A stretch of 64,000 bases of DNA from Streptomyces sp. VRA16 Mangrove soil (GCF_017377775.1 NZ_JAFVLN010000026.1:32759-96758); one strand, 5' to 3'. Shown: positions 43,042-53,825, counted from the stretch's first letter. Notes: generated by a model from the sequence alone, not told the origin. Program-made: numbers and translations.

Positions 43042-43779
43042 CTACGCCGAGGTCTGCGCCACGGTGGGCGCCGGGGCGCCGGGGCGGGCCAGGCCGTCGT
43101 CCAGTTCCCAGACATCGTCGGCCAGGTCCAGCAACCGCGTGTCGTGCGTGGCGACGAGCGCCGTGACGCCCTCGCTGTCCACCACGGCCCGCAGCAGCTC
43201 CATCACGGCGAGTCCGGTGTGCGCGTCGAGCTGGCCGGTCGGCTCGTCGGCGATCAGCAGGGCGGGCCGGTTGGCGAGCGCCCGCGCCACGGCCACCCGC
43301 TGCTGCTGTCCGCCGGACAGTTCGTCGGGCCGCTGCCGGGCGTGGTCGGCGAGGCCGACGAGGGAGAGCAGCACCCGGACCCGTTCGTCGCGCTCGGCCC
43401 GCGGCAGCGCGCGCAGCCGCAGCGGGACGCCGACGTTCTCGGCGGCCGTCAGGACCGGCAGCAGGCCGAAGCCCTGGAAGACGAAGCCCACCCGGTCCCG
43501 GCGCAGTTCGCGCAGCCGGGCCTCCGGCAGCTCGGACAGGTCGGCGCCGTCCAGCAGGACCCGGCCCCGGTCGGGCCGGTCCAGGCCGCCGACGATGTTC
43601 AGCAGCGTCGTCTTGCCCGCGCCCGAGCGCCCCCGCACCGCGGTCAGCCGGCCGCGCCGGGCGGTGAGCGACACCCCGCGCAGCGCCTGCACCGCGGTCG
43701 GGCCGCGCCCGTAACCGCGGTGCACGTCCTCCACGCGCACCATCACGTCCGCGTCGTCGTCCACCGTGTGCTCGGTCAT
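43042..43779 (-). CDS. ABC transporter ATPase (LolD/MacB type)
   Basis: A 245-residue nucleotide-binding subunit. Walker A is GRSGAGKTT (50-58), the Q-loop is FQGFGLLP, the signature is LSGGQQQRVAVARAL and Walker B is ALLIADEPTG. This sequence class (DEPTGQLD) energises FtsX-like permeases that extrude lipoproteins, peptides or antibiotics or act as mechanotransmitters. It is divergent from two FtsX-like permease genes; a second ATPase gene lies after them, so either ATPase could serve them. Overlap with no other gene. Confidence 0.92.
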   Translation of the reverse strand: MTEHTVDDDADVMVRVEDVHRGYGRGPTAVQALRGVSLTARRGRLTAVRGRSGAGKTTLLNIVGGLDRPDRGRVLLDGADLSELPEARLRELRRDRVGFVFQGFGLLPVLTAAENVGVPLRLRALPRAERDERVRVLLSLVGLADHARQRPDELSGGQQQRVAVARALANRPALLIADEPTGQLDAHTGLAVMELLRAVVDSEGVTALVATHDTRLLDLADDVWELDDGLARPGAPAPTVAQTSA

Positions 43780-43908
43780 CGCCCCACCCCGTTCCCGCCC
43801 GTTCCCGCCCGTTCTCCACCGTCCACCGGACGGGCGGTCACCCTATGCGGACGGGCCGCGGGCGACAACAGGTGCGTACAACGCCGTAGCGCCTGAGAAA
43901 ACCGGGGT

Positions 43909-43914
43909 TATGAT
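43909..43914 (+). promoter_or_regulatory. Candidate -10 box for the FtsX-like gene
   Basis: TATGAT fits the TAnnnT consensus. If it is used, transcription would start near 43921 and the ATG overlapping it (43910) could not be the start codon, which supports GTG 43991. Confidence 0.35.
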
Positions 43915-43990
43915 CCTCGCGCTCCGACTCGAACTGCCGTCCGGGGAACGGCGGGCGGCGGTGCGGAAACCGGGACGGGGGACGGTCCAC

Positions 43991-46900
43991 GTGCTGACCT
44001 GGGGGGTACGGCGCATACTCGCGCACCGGTTGCCGGTGCTCGCCGCCGTGCTCGCGGTGACCCTCGCGGCCACCGTGCTCACCGCCCTGGCCGCGTTCTC
44101 GACCGCCGCGGGTGACGCCGCGCTGCGCCGTACGCTCGCCGCCTCCGACCATCGCTCCGACACCGCGCTGAAGATCACCGCCGATGTGCCCGACGGCAAG
44201 CGCGCGGCGGCCCGCGCGGTCGTCGCCCGGCAGGCCCGCGCCGCGTTCGACGGGCTGCCCGTCACCGTCCGCGGCAGCGAGCGCTCGGCCACGTACGCGC
44301 TGCCCGGCAAGAACCGCGACCGCCCCGACCTCACCCTGCTGGCCACGCTCGACGCCGGCCGGGTGCGGCTCGTCTCCGGCGCGATGCCGAGCGGGGACGG
44401 GTCGGGCGGCACGGTCGCCGTGGCCGTGCCGCGGGTCGCCGCCGAACGGCTCGGGGTGCGCGCGGGCGACACCCTGAAGCTCACCGGACGCCTCGACTCC
44501 CGCCCGCTGCGCGTCAGGATCACCGGGGTCTACGAGGCGCGGGACACCTCCGATCCGTACTGGCGGCTCGACCCGCTGGGCGGCAAGGGCGCGGCCACCG
44601 TCTCGTTCACCACGTACGGGCCGCTGCTCACCTCCGCCGGGGCGTTCACCTCGGGCCGGGTGGCCACCGACAGCAGCGCGTGGAGCGTCACCGCCGACGC
44701 CCGCCGGGTCACCGTCGCCGACTCGGACTCCCTGCGCGCCCATGCCGTACGGGCCCGCGCCGCACTGCGCACCGCGCCCGAACTGGGCGGCTCCGCCACG
44801 GTGTCGACGGGGCTGCCCGGCGTCCTCGACCAGGCGGGGAAGGCCCGTTCCGTCGCCGCGACCTCGCTGCTCACCGCCGCCGTGCACCTGGTCGTCCTGG
44901 CCACCGGCGTGCTGCTGCTCGTCGCCCGGCTGCTGCGCGAGCGGCGGGCCGCGGAGACGACCCTGCTGCGCGCCCGCGGGGCCTCCACGCGCCGGCTCAC
45001 CGGCGTCGCCGCCGTCGAGGCGCTGTGTCTGGCGGTGCCGGCCGCGGCCGTCGCCGTGCTCGCCGCGCGCCCGCTGGCCGGGCTCTTCGCCGACGACGCC
45101 GCGCACGCCCCGCTCACCGGCGCCGTGTTCCTCGTGGCGGCCGCGACCGCCCTCGCCGGGGCGGCCGTCGTGCTCGGCACCGCCACCCCGGCCCGGGGCG
45201 AGAACGTGGCCGGGCGGGCGCGGGCGCTGCCGGGCCCGGCGCGGGCCGGCGCGGACCTCGCGCTCGTCGTCCTCGCCGCCGCGGCCTGGCTCCCGCTGCG
45301 CTCCGGCGACACGCTCACGCCGATCGCCGCGTGCGCCCCCGCGCTCACCCTGCTCGCCGGCACCGTCCTGATGCTGCGCCTCCTCCCGTGGGCCGCGCGC
45401 GCCGCCGAACACCTGGCCGCCCGGCGCCGGGGCGCCGCGGCCGCCCTCGCCGGACAGCAGTTCGCCCGGCGCCCGGCCACCGCCACCGCGCCGGTCCTGC
45501 TCCTCGTCCTCGCCGTCGCCACCGGACTCCTCGCCGCCGGGCAGAACGCCTCCTGGCGCACCTCGCAGCAGGACCAGGCCGACCACGCGGTGGGCGCCCC
45601 GCTGCGGGTCACGGACGAACGGCCCGCCGGACCCGGGCAGACGGGTCGCGTCGACGGCGTACGGGACCTGAAGACGGTCGCGCCGGTGCACCGCGCCGAG
45701 AGCGATCTCGCCGGCGGCAAGCAGGCCACCGTGCTCGCCGCCGACACCACCGCGCTGCGCTCCGCCGTCCTGCTGCGGCCCGGCGTCGCCGACGACGGCG
45801 CGCTCGCCGCGCCCGCCGCCGCCCGGCCCGCCGAGTCCGGCGACCGCGTCACCCTGCCGTCCGGGTCCCGGGCGCTCCTGCTCGACGCACGGACGGACAC
45901 GCCGAAGCACGGGGCGACCGCCGCGGGGACCGCCCGCGTGACCGTCCTCGTCACCGACCGGCACGGCACCGGCTACCGGCTCACCGCGGGCGAACTCCCC
46001 GCCGACGGCCGCACCCACCGGCTGCGCGCCGCCCTCGACACCACCGCGGACGCCGCGCGGCACGCCCCCGCCGGGCCGCTCACGCTCACCGGGATCGACG
46101 TCGAGACGCCGCTCGCGCCGCGCGACCGCGCCGCCGCCCTGCACGTCGAGGCGCTGCACACCGCGGGTTCCGGCACCGCCGTCCGCGCCCTGGACCTCCC
46201 CTCGGAACTGGCCTGGAGCGCCGCCTCCACCGTCACCCGCGGCACCCTCGACGACCCGGCCCGCGCACTGCACCCGCGCGCCACCGGCACCGGGGTCGGC
46301 GTCGACTACCGGACCGGCGCGGACGACGGCGGCGGCGCCACCGTCACCGTGCGGCTGCGGCCCGGCACACAGCCGCGGGTCCCCGCCGTCCTGCCCGCCC
46401 TCGCCACCGACGCCTACCTGAAGGCCGCGGGCGCCCGGGCCGGGGACACCGTCGACGTCACGTTCTCCGGCGAGACCCTGCGGATCAGGCTCGCCGCCAC
46501 CGCCCGCTCCTTCCCGACCACCGGTACGGGCGGCGCGGTCGTCGTCGACCTGGCCGCGGCGGACGCCTGGCTGACCGCGCAGGGCCGCGCCCCGCTCGCC
46601 CCGACCGAGTGGTGGGCGGCGCCGGAGCCCGGCCGCACGGCGCAGGCCGCCGCCGCGCTGCGGGCCGCGACGCCCGGCGGCACGGTGGCGGTCCGCGACG
46701 AGACCGCCGCGCGGCTGCTCGCCGATCCGCTCAGCGGCGGTGTGCGCGGCGCGCTGTGGGCCACGGCCGCGGCGGCCGTCGTGCTCGCCGCGCTGGGTCT
46801 CGCGGCGGCGTACGCGGGCACGGCCCGGGTCCGCCGTCCGGAGTTCGCCGTGCTCAGCGCCCTCGGCGCGCCGCGCAGGCTGCCGGTGCTGCTGGTCGCC

Positions 46901-47158
46901 GCGGAGAACGCGGCGCACCTGGTCACCGGCCTGATCACCGGCACCGTCCTCGGTGTCCTGCTGGTGCACGCCGTGGTCCCGTACACGGTCCGCACCGCGA
47001 CCGGCGCCCGTCCCGTCCCGACGGCCGTCACGGACCTGCCGCTGCCCCAGGTGCTCCTGCTGCTGGCCGCCGTGGCCGCGGTGCCCGTCGTGGTCACCGT
47101 CTTCCTCGCCCGGCACGCGGCCCGCGTCCCGGCGGGCGCGGGAACGGAGCCGGCATGA
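43991..47158 (+). CDS. FtsX-like ABC permease, first of pair
   Basis: I choose GTG 43991, which has GGGGGA eight nt upstream and yields MLTWGVRRILAHR, a usual permease start; ATG 43910 would add 27 residues. The 1055-residue protein has an N-terminal helix, a large extracytoplasmic domain, a central cluster of helices (about 290-520), a second large extracytoplasmic domain and C-terminal helices containing RRPEFAVLSALGAPRRLPVLL. This duplicated FtsX/MacB layout is typical of actinobacterial exporters. Its stop overlaps the ATG of a 36-codon ORF. Substrate unknown. Confidence 0.85.
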   Translation: MLTWGVRRILAHRLPVLAAVLAVTLAATVLTALAAFSTAAGDAALRRTLAASDHRSDTALKITADVPDGKRAAARAVVARQARAAFDGLPVTVRGSERSATYALPGKNRDRPDLTLLATLDAGRVRLVSGAMPSGDGSGGTVAVAVPRVAAERLGVRAGDTLKLTGRLDSRPLRVRITGVYEARDTSDPYWRLDPLGGKGAATVSFTTYGPLLTSAGAFTSGRVATDSSAWSVTADARRVTVADSDSLRAHAVRARAALRTAPELGGSATVSTGLPGVLDQAGKARSVAATSLLTAAVHLVVLATGVLLLVARLLRERRAAETTLLRARGASTRRLTGVAAVEALCLAVPAAAVAVLAARPLAGLFADDAAHAPLTGAVFLVAAATALAGAAVVLGTATPARGENVAGRARALPGPARAGADLALVVLAAAAWLPLRSGDTLTPIAACAPALTLLAGTVLMLRLLPWAARAAEHLAARRRGAAAALAGQQFARRPATATAPVLLLVLAVATGLLAAGQNASWRTSQQDQADHAVGAPLRVTDERPAGPGQTGRVDGVRDLKTVAPVHRAESDLAGGKQATVLAADTTALRSAVLLRPGVADDGALAAPAAARPAESGDRVTLPSGSRALLLDARTDTPKHGATAAGTARVTVLVTDRHGTGYRLTAGELPADGRTHRLRAALDTTADAARHAPAGPLTLTGIDVETPLAPRDRAAALHVEALHTAGSGTAVRALDLPSELAWSAASTVTRGTLDDPARALHPRATGTGVGVDYRTGADDGGGATVTVRLRPGTQPRVPAVLPALATDAYLKAAGARAGDTVDVTFSGETLRIRLAATARSFPTTGTGGAVVVDLAAADAWLTAQGRAPLAPTEWWAAPEPGRTAQAAAALRAATPGGTVAVRDETAARLLADPLSGGVRGALWATAAAAVVLAALGLAAAYAGTARVRRPEFAVLSALGAPRRLPVLLVAAENAAHLVTGLITGTVLGVLLVHAVVPYTVRTATGARPVPTAVTDLPLPQVLLLLAAVAAVPVVVTVFLARHAARVPAGAGTEPA

Positions 47159-47265
47159 CCGTGCGCCGCACCGGCCCGCGCCCGCTCCACCAGCCGACCC
47201 GGCAGACGACAACGCGAACTCACCCCGGCGCCCACCGGCCCGGCACCGGAACGGAGCCCGCATGA
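47155..47265 (+). CDS. 36-codon bridging ORF between the two FtsX-like genes
   Basis: ATG 47155 overlaps the stop of the first permease (ATGA) and its own TGA overlaps the ATG of the second permease (ATGA). GGAG lies six nt before both ATGs, within near-identical 20-bp segments at 47141 and 47248. The Arg/Thr/Pro-rich 36-residue product (MTVRRTGPRP at the start, TGTEPA at the end) has no recognised domain. Its last residues repeat the C-terminus of the first permease (GTEPA). It may be a translated coupling device rather than a functional protein. Confidence 0.45.
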   Translation: MTVRRTGPRPLHQPTRQTTTRTHPGAHRPGTGTEPA

Positions 47266-50027
47266 CCCTCCACCAGACCAGGGAGGCCGGCGCCGACGCG
47301 CCGCACGCGCGCCGCGGGCACCGTGTCCCCGCGCCCTGGCTGCGCACCCGGCTGCGCGCCGCGCCCCGGGCCGCGATCGCGATCGCCGCGCTCACCGGGG
47401 TCGTCGCCTTCCTCGCCGCGGCGCTGCCGCGCGCCGACGACGAGGTCGGCACCCGGGCCCTGCGCTCGGCCCTGAGCACCGCGGGCGCCTCCCGGACCAC
47501 CGTCGAACTGACCGCGCCGCAGCCGTCGTTGGCGCTCGGGGCCCGCGAGCGCGCGGCCGCCGTCGCTCCCGCGGTGCTCGACCGGGTGACGCGGAAGGCC
47601 GCCCCGCTGTTCCCCGCGCCGCTGACCACCGACGCGCGCGACGCCGTCGCGGAGGTGCGCACCACCGATCAGCTCGTCGCCGCCGATCCTTCGCTGCCCC
47701 GCCCCGAGGCGATCCCGCCGCACTTCAGCGTGCACGCGCTGGGTGGTCTCGGCGAGCACGCGCGCGTGGTGAAGGGCCGGCTGCCGCGCGCCCCGCACGA
47801 CGCCACCGAGAACACCCGCAGTGCCGAGACCGCGGTCACCGAGGCCACCGCCCGCGCCCTGCACCTGCGCGTCGGCAGCAAGGTGCCGACGGTGCACGCG
47901 AGCGGCTCCCCGGGCCCCGAGTTCACCGTCACCGGCATCCTGCGCCCGAAGGAGCCCGGCGGCCCGTACTGGTCGTCCGACCCGCAGCTGGGCACCCCGG
48001 GACTGGCCGCCACCGGCGACAAGCCCCCGGCGCTGTACTGGTCCGCCGCGCTGCTGCTGCCCGCCGAGTCCGCGCCCGTACTGCTCGGCACCCAGACCCA
48101 GCCGGAACTCGTCTGGCGCTTCACACCCGAAACCCACGGGCTCACCGGCGCCGACGCCGACGGTCTCGTCCGCGCCGCCGCCTCGCTGCAGAACGGCCCG
48201 GCCGCCCTGCGCATGACCACCGTCGCGGGCCCCAACGCGGCCGTGTCCACCGGGCTCGGCGACGTCGTCACCGCCCACACCCGGATGCGCGACACCCTGC
48301 GCCCGCTGGTCACGGCGGGCCTCACCGGGGCCGCCGCCGTCGCCGCGCTCGTACTGGTCGCCACGGCGGCCCTGCTCACCCGTCGGCGCGCCTTCGAACT
48401 CGCCCTGCTGCGCGCCCGCGGCGCCGGGCTCGGCCCGCTCGCGGCCCGCACCGGCGCCGAGACGGCCGTGGCCGCGCTGCCCGCGGCGGCGCTCGGACTG
48501 CTGCTCGCCCGGCTCGTGCTGCCCGACGGGCGCGACCTCCCGGCCGTGCTCGGCGTGGCCGCCGTCGCCGTGCTCGTCTGTGTGACGCCGCCGCTGCTCA
48601 CCCTCACCGGCCACCGAGTGCCGCGCGTGCACGACGAGCGCGAGGATCTCGCCGCCGTCCGCCCCGGGCGCCGCCGACTGGTCGCGGAGGCCACCGCCGT
48701 GCTGCTCACGGCCGGTTCGCTCGTGGCGCTGCGCACCACCGGCGCGGACTCGACGGCCGCCGTCGCCGTCGCGCCCGTGCTCACCGCGCTGCTCGGGGCG
48801 CTGCTCCTGCTGCGGCTCACCCCGCCGCTGCTGCGGCGCGCCGCCCGGTCCGCGGCGCGGCTGCGCGGACCCGTCGCGTTCCTCGCGCTGGCCCGCGCCG
48901 GCCGCGCCCCTGCCGCCACCGCGTTCCCGCTGTGCGCGCTCGTGATCGCCCTGACCACGGCCGCGTTCGGCGGTTCCGTGCTCGCCGACGCCTCGGCGGC
49001 CCGGGACCGTGCGGCGCTGCTCGCCACCGGCGCCGACGCGCGTGTCGACGTCCAGGGCAGCGCCACGTACCTGGCCGCGGGGGCGCGCTCGGCCGTCGCC
49101 GCGCTGCCCGGGGTGCGCGCGGTCACCGCGGTCGGCACCGACCCCGACGTGGAGGTGCAGGGCCGCCGGGTCACCGCGGTGGCCGTGCCCGCCGCGCGGT
49201 ACGCGGACCTGGCGCGCTCCACCGGCCTGGGCGGTTTCGCCGCGGACGCGCTCCGCGGCCGCTCCGGTGCCCTGGGCGCGGTCGCCTCCCCCGAACTGGC
49301 CCGTCGCCTGGGCCCGGGAGCGCACCGCGTGGAGATGTTCGGCCGGACCGTCACCGTGCGCGTCACCGCCGTCCGTACGACCACACCGGCCGTCCCCAAC
49401 GGCTCGTTCCTGCTGCTCGACCAGGCCCACCTGCCCGCCAAGGGCACCCGCAGCCTGCTCGTCACCGGCTCCCCCACCAGTGCGAAGGCCCTCGAACGCG
49501 CCGCCCGCGCCGGGGCCACCGCGCCGGTGCGCGCCGTGCTCCGCTCCGACGTCCGGACCCGGTACGCGGCCCCGCCGCTGCAAGAGGGCACGTTCCGCCT
49601 CTACGCGGCGGCGGTCGGCGCCGCGGGCGCGCTCGCCGCGCTGGCCCTCGCGCTGTCGCTGCTGCACGACGCCGACGCCCGCGCCGCGTTCCTCGGCAGG
49701 CTGCGCACGCTGGGCCTCGGCGAGCGGCAGAGCCGGTGGCTGGCGCTCCTTGAGGCGGTGCCGCTCGCGGTGACCGCCGCCGTCGGCGGCGCCGTCACCG
49801 GCTGGGCGGCGGTCGCCCTCGCCGGGCCCGCCATCGATCTGCGGCTGCTCGCCGTCGGCGCGGCCCCCGCGGGCGAGGACGGCACGAGCGTCCCCGAGTG
49901 GTTCAGCCCCGTCCTGCACGCCGACCCGCTCGCGCTGGCGCTGCCCGCCGCCGCGGTGCTGGTGCTCGCGGCCGTGGTGACGGTGGTGCACACCCGCCGG
50001 GCGGGCGCCCGCCCCGAACGCACGTAG
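47262..50027 (+). CDS. FtsX-like ABC permease, second of pair
   Basis: ATG 47262 is preceded by GGAG at six nt; the product has 921 residues. Layout as in the first permease: an N-terminal helix (AIAIAALTGVVAFLAAALP), extracytoplasmic domain, central helices (about 350-570), second extracytoplasmic domain and C-terminal helices with LGRLRTLGLGERQSRWLALLEAVP. The two permeases are not identical but share this plan and probably form one heteromeric exporter with the ATPase gene downstream. Long shadow frames in this very GC-rich gene are not credible as proteins. Confidence 0.85.
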   Translation: MTLHQTREAGADAPHARRGHRVPAPWLRTRLRAAPRAAIAIAALTGVVAFLAAALPRADDEVGTRALRSALSTAGASRTTVELTAPQPSLALGARERAAAVAPAVLDRVTRKAAPLFPAPLTTDARDAVAEVRTTDQLVAADPSLPRPEAIPPHFSVHALGGLGEHARVVKGRLPRAPHDATENTRSAETAVTEATARALHLRVGSKVPTVHASGSPGPEFTVTGILRPKEPGGPYWSSDPQLGTPGLAATGDKPPALYWSAALLLPAESAPVLLGTQTQPELVWRFTPETHGLTGADADGLVRAAASLQNGPAALRMTTVAGPNAAVSTGLGDVVTAHTRMRDTLRPLVTAGLTGAAAVAALVLVATAALLTRRRAFELALLRARGAGLGPLAARTGAETAVAALPAAALGLLLARLVLPDGRDLPAVLGVAAVAVLVCVTPPLLTLTGHRVPRVHDEREDLAAVRPGRRRLVAEATAVLLTAGSLVALRTTGADSTAAVAVAPVLTALLGALLLLRLTPPLLRRAARSAARLRGPVAFLALARAGRAPAATAFPLCALVIALTTAAFGGSVLADASAARDRAALLATGADARVDVQGSATYLAAGARSAVAALPGVRAVTAVGTDPDVEVQGRRVTAVAVPAARYADLARSTGLGGFAADALRGRSGALGAVASPELARRLGPGAHRVEMFGRTVTVRVTAVRTTTPAVPNGSFLLLDQAHLPAKGTRSLLVTGSPTSAKALERAARAGATAPVRAVLRSDVRTRYAAPPLQEGTFRLYAAAVGAAGALAALALALSLLHDADARAAFLGRLRTLGLGERQSRWLALLEAVPLAVTAAVGGAVTGWAAVALAGPAIDLRLLAVGAAPAGEDGTSVPEWFSPVLHADPLALALPAAAVLVLAAVVTVVHTRRAGARPERT

Positions 50028-50161
50028 AGCACCGACCCGTGACCCCCGTGGCCCCGTGGCCCCCCCTCGACCCGTGCCCCCTCGACCTGTGCCGCCTCGA
50101 CCTGTGCCCCTCGCCCCCGTGTTCCTCGTGACCCCGTGATCCTCGTGAGAAAGGAGCCCTC
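50028..50161. other. Low-complexity spacer with short repeats
   Basis: The 134-bp gap contains degenerate repeats of CCTCGACCTGTGCC and CGTGGCCCC type and no gene. It probably arose by slippage. Confidence 0.55.
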
Positions 50162-51202
<1,041 letters not shown>

Positions 51203-51280
51203 CCGGGCGGGTGGGGGCCGGCCGCGCACCCGCGCTGCGGCGTCTCCCCGGGGAAGCCGCGCGCAGCGCATGCCTCGGGG

Positions 51281-51680
51281 GCGCGGGGCCGTGCCGTCAC
51301 GCAGCGCGGGGCCGTGCCGTCACGCGGCGCGGGGCCATGGCCGTCACACGGCGAGGGACCAGGCCGTCAGCGGCGCGGGGCCATGCCCGTCACGCGGCGC
51401 AGGGCCGTGCCCGTCACGCGGCGCGAGGCCGTGCCGTCACACGGCGAGGGACCAAGCCAGTCACGCGGCGCGGGACCATGCCCGTCACGCGGCGCGAGGC
51501 CGTGTCCGTTACGCGGCGCAGGGCCGTGTCCGTTACGCGGCCCAGGACCATGCCCGTCAGCGGCGCAGGACCATGCCCGTCAGCGGCGCAGGACCATGCC
51601 CGTCACGCGGCGCGAGGCCGTGCCGTCACGCGGCGCAGGACCAAGCCCGTCACGCGGCGCAGGACCGCGCCCGTCAGCGG
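51281..51680. repeat. Minisatellite of about 17 degenerate 20-24-bp units
   Basis: Units of the type CGGCGCRGGRCCRTGCCCGTCA with frequent CG additions fill about 400 bp between the convergent ABC ATPase and ThrE genes. Units vary by one to four bases in length and by A/G changes at fixed places. The rest of the 538-bp gap has no gene. Chance ORFs crossing the array are repeat artefacts. Confidence 0.88.
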
Positions 51681-51740
51681 CTCCGCCGCGGGGTGCGACC
51701 AGCCACGACGACACCCGCACCCGGCGACGGACCCCCGAAG

Positions 51741-53135
51741 CTACGGCGCACCCCGCCGGACCCTGCGCACCAACTGCCCCACCTCGCCGGACAACCCCAC
51801 TCCCACGGCCAGCGCGAGCGTCACCGCCGCGACGTCCACCATCCCCCCGAGCCCTTCCGTGGTCCGGCCGGAGGCCAACGCGCCGAGGGAGCCGTACAGC
51901 ACCCCTCCCGGCAGCAGCGGCGCGATCCCCGGCACCACGAGCGGCAGCGCCGACTCCCGGCGCCGCCGTGCCACCCAGTGCCCGGCGCAGCCGACCCCGG
52001 CCGCCACCAACGCCGTACCGACCAGCGCGGACAGGCCGAGGACCCGGAACTCGACGGACACCGCGAACCCGGCGACCGCGAGCACCGCCGCCGGCAGCCA
52101 GTCGCGGCGCGCAGTGCGGGCCCGCGCCGCCACCGCGACGGCGAAGACGACGACCCCGACGACCGGCGTGCCCAGGTACTCGGCGCGGCTGACCGACGGC
52201 ACCAGCGGCACCCCGAACCCGAGCAGGTCCCCCACCCCGAGCACGATCACGACCCCCGTGACGACGGCGGCGAAGACGAGCACGGCGTCGCACAGCCGCC
52301 CCATCGCCGTCAGATAGTGCCCGGTGAGCGCGTCCTGCACGGCGCTCACGAACGTCACCGTGGGCAGCAGCCCGAGCACCCCCGCGACCACGATGGCCGG
52401 CACCGCGGAGGGCGGCGCGACCCGGCTGACCAGCAGGGCCATGGCGGCGGCCGGCATGGAGGCCACGGTGTACCGGTAGAACGCGGGCACCCCGTGCCGC
52501 CCCAGCCAGCCGCACAGCACCGACCCGAGCAGCCCGGCGACGAACGCGCACAGCAGCGAACGCGGCCCGCCCCCGAACACCAGCGAGGCCCCGGCCGCGA
52601 CGATCCCGGTCTGCACCGGCACCCGCCGGCGCGCCCAGCGCCCGCTCTCCGCCGGGGCGTCCAGGATCCGGGCGGCCTCGGCCCGCGCCTCCTCCAGGGA
52701 GAGCTGCCGGGCGCCGATCCGGTCCACGAGGCTGTGGACACGGCCCAGGGCGCGGTAGTCGGTGCCGTGCCTGCGGATCACCCGGCGGGCGTGCAGCGGG
52801 GTGAGCTCGCCGGGCGCGTACCCGGAGAGCGCGACCTCGGAGAGCGTGACGCCGGGCTCGCAGTAACTGAGTCCGTACGTCTCGGCGGTCACCAGCATTC
52901 CGGCGACGGCCTCCTCCGCCGAGCCGCCGTACGAGAGCAGGGCGTCGCCCAGCCGGACCGCGAGATCGGCGACGCGGGCGCCGTAGGCCGCCAGATCGGC
53001 GCGGCCGTCGTCGTGCAGCAGCTCACCGGCGTAGCCATAGCTTCTGATGGGTTCGAGACCGCGCAGCCGGGGCAGGGCCTGGTTCAGCCAGGGGGCGGCC
53101 GGGCGTGGTGTGTCGGTCGTCACAGGCGTCGGCAT
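51741..53135 (-). CDS. ThrE-type threonine/serine exporter family protein
   Basis: A 464-residue protein combining the two halves that are separate genes in some bacteria. Residues about 40-290 are the DUF1212/ThrE-1 part, with a soluble N-terminus (SYGGSAEEAVAGMLVTAETYGL) and then helices. Residues about 310-455 are the ThrE-2 (DUF3815) helices, including LPLVVPGIAPLLPGGVLYGSL. About ten transmembrane helices are visible. The family exports threonine and serine in Corynebacterium; some Streptomyces paralogues may carry other substrates. It is convergent with the ABC ATPase across the minisatellite. Confidence 0.88.
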   Translation of the reverse strand: MPTPVTTDTPRPAAPWLNQALPRLRGLEPIRSYGYAGELLHDDGRADLAAYGARVADLAVRLGDALLSYGGSAEEAVAGMLVTAETYGLSYCEPGVTLSEVALSGYAPGELTPLHARRVIRRHGTDYRALGRVHSLVDRIGARQLSLEEARAEAARILDAPAESGRWARRRVPVQTGIVAAGASLVFGGGPRSLLCAFVAGLLGSVLCGWLGRHGVPAFYRYTVASMPAAAMALLVSRVAPPSAVPAIVVAGVLGLLPTVTFVSAVQDALTGHYLTAMGRLCDAVLVFAAVVTGVVIVLGVGDLLGFGVPLVPSVSRAEYLGTPVVGVVVFAVAVAARARTARRDWLPAAVLAVAGFAVSVEFRVLGLSALVGTALVAAGVGCAGHWVARRRRESALPLVVPGIAPLLPGGVLYGSLGALASGRTTEGLGGMVDVAAVTLALAVGVGLSGEVGQLVRRVRRGAP

Positions 53136-53171
53136 ACCAATGGAGCGTAACGGACATTTACCCCATTCGGC

Positions 53172-53825
53172 TTACGCCCGGTTCAGATAGGCGAGCACGG
53201 CGAGCACCCGCCGGTGCCCGCTGTCGCTCGGCGGCAGCCCGAGCTTCGCGAAGACGTTGCCGATGTGCTTGCTGACGGCGCGCTCGGTGACGACGAGCGT
53301 CTCGGCGATGGTGGCGTTGCCCCGCCCCTCGGCCATCAGCTTGAGCACCTCCAGCTCGCGCGGGGTGAGCGAGTCGACGGGGTCGTCGCGGCGCCGGGCG
53401 AGCAGTTCGGCGACGACCTCGGGGTCCAGGGCCGTACCGCCCGCGGCGACCCGCTCCAGGGCGTCCAGGAACGCGTCAACCCGCCCCACCCGGTCCTTGA
53501 GCAGATATCCGATCCCGGCCGCGCCGCCGGCGCCGCCCGCGAGCAGCTCACTGGCGTACGACTCCTCGACGTACTGCGACAGCACCAGGACGGGCAGCTC
53601 CGGCAGCACCTCGCGCGCCGCGATGGCCGCCCGCAGCCCCTCATCGCGGAATCCCGGCGGCATCCGTACGTCCAGCACCGCCACGTCCGGGCGGTGTTCG
53701 AGCAGGGCGGGCAGAACCTCCGGCCCGCTCTCCGCGACGGCGACGACGTCGTGCCCCGCCGATCCGAGCAGCAGGACCAGGCCCTCCCGCAGCAGGGCGT
53801 TGTCCTCGGCGATCACCACACGCAC
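53172..53825 (-). CDS. NarL/FixJ-family response regulator
   Basis: A 217-residue two-component regulator. GTG 53825 has GGAG five nt upstream and overlaps the kinase gene by 13 nt, so the pair is co-translated. The receiver has the acidic pair Glu7-Asp8, phosphoacceptor Asp52 in VAVLDVRMPP and Lys110 in GYLLKD. The LuxR-type HTH follows (LTPRELEVLKLMAEGRGNATIAE, about 148-205). Phosphorylation by the upstream kinase should activate DNA binding; targets unknown, with the divergent small membrane protein gene as one candidate. Confidence 0.93.
   Translation of the reverse strand: MRVVIAEDNALLREGLVLLLGSAGHDVVAVAESGPEVLPALLEHRPDVAVLDVRMPPGFRDEGLRAAIAAREVLPELPVLVLSQYVEESYASELLAGGAGGAAGIGYLLKDRVGRVDAFLDALERVAAGGTALDPEVVAELLARRRDDPVDSLTPRELEVLKLMAEGRGNATIAETLVVTERAVSKHIGNVFAKLGLPPSDSGHRRVLAVLAYLNRA

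Noticed and set aside
43838..47665. 1275-codon frame on the minus strand
   Set aside because: Antisense to the two FtsX-like permeases; Gly/Arg-rich with no hydrophobic or domain pattern.
51281..51680. Repeat region considered as CRISPR or as a repeat-protein gene
   Set aside because: No spacers; unit length varies and is not a multiple of three, so no consistent frame exists.
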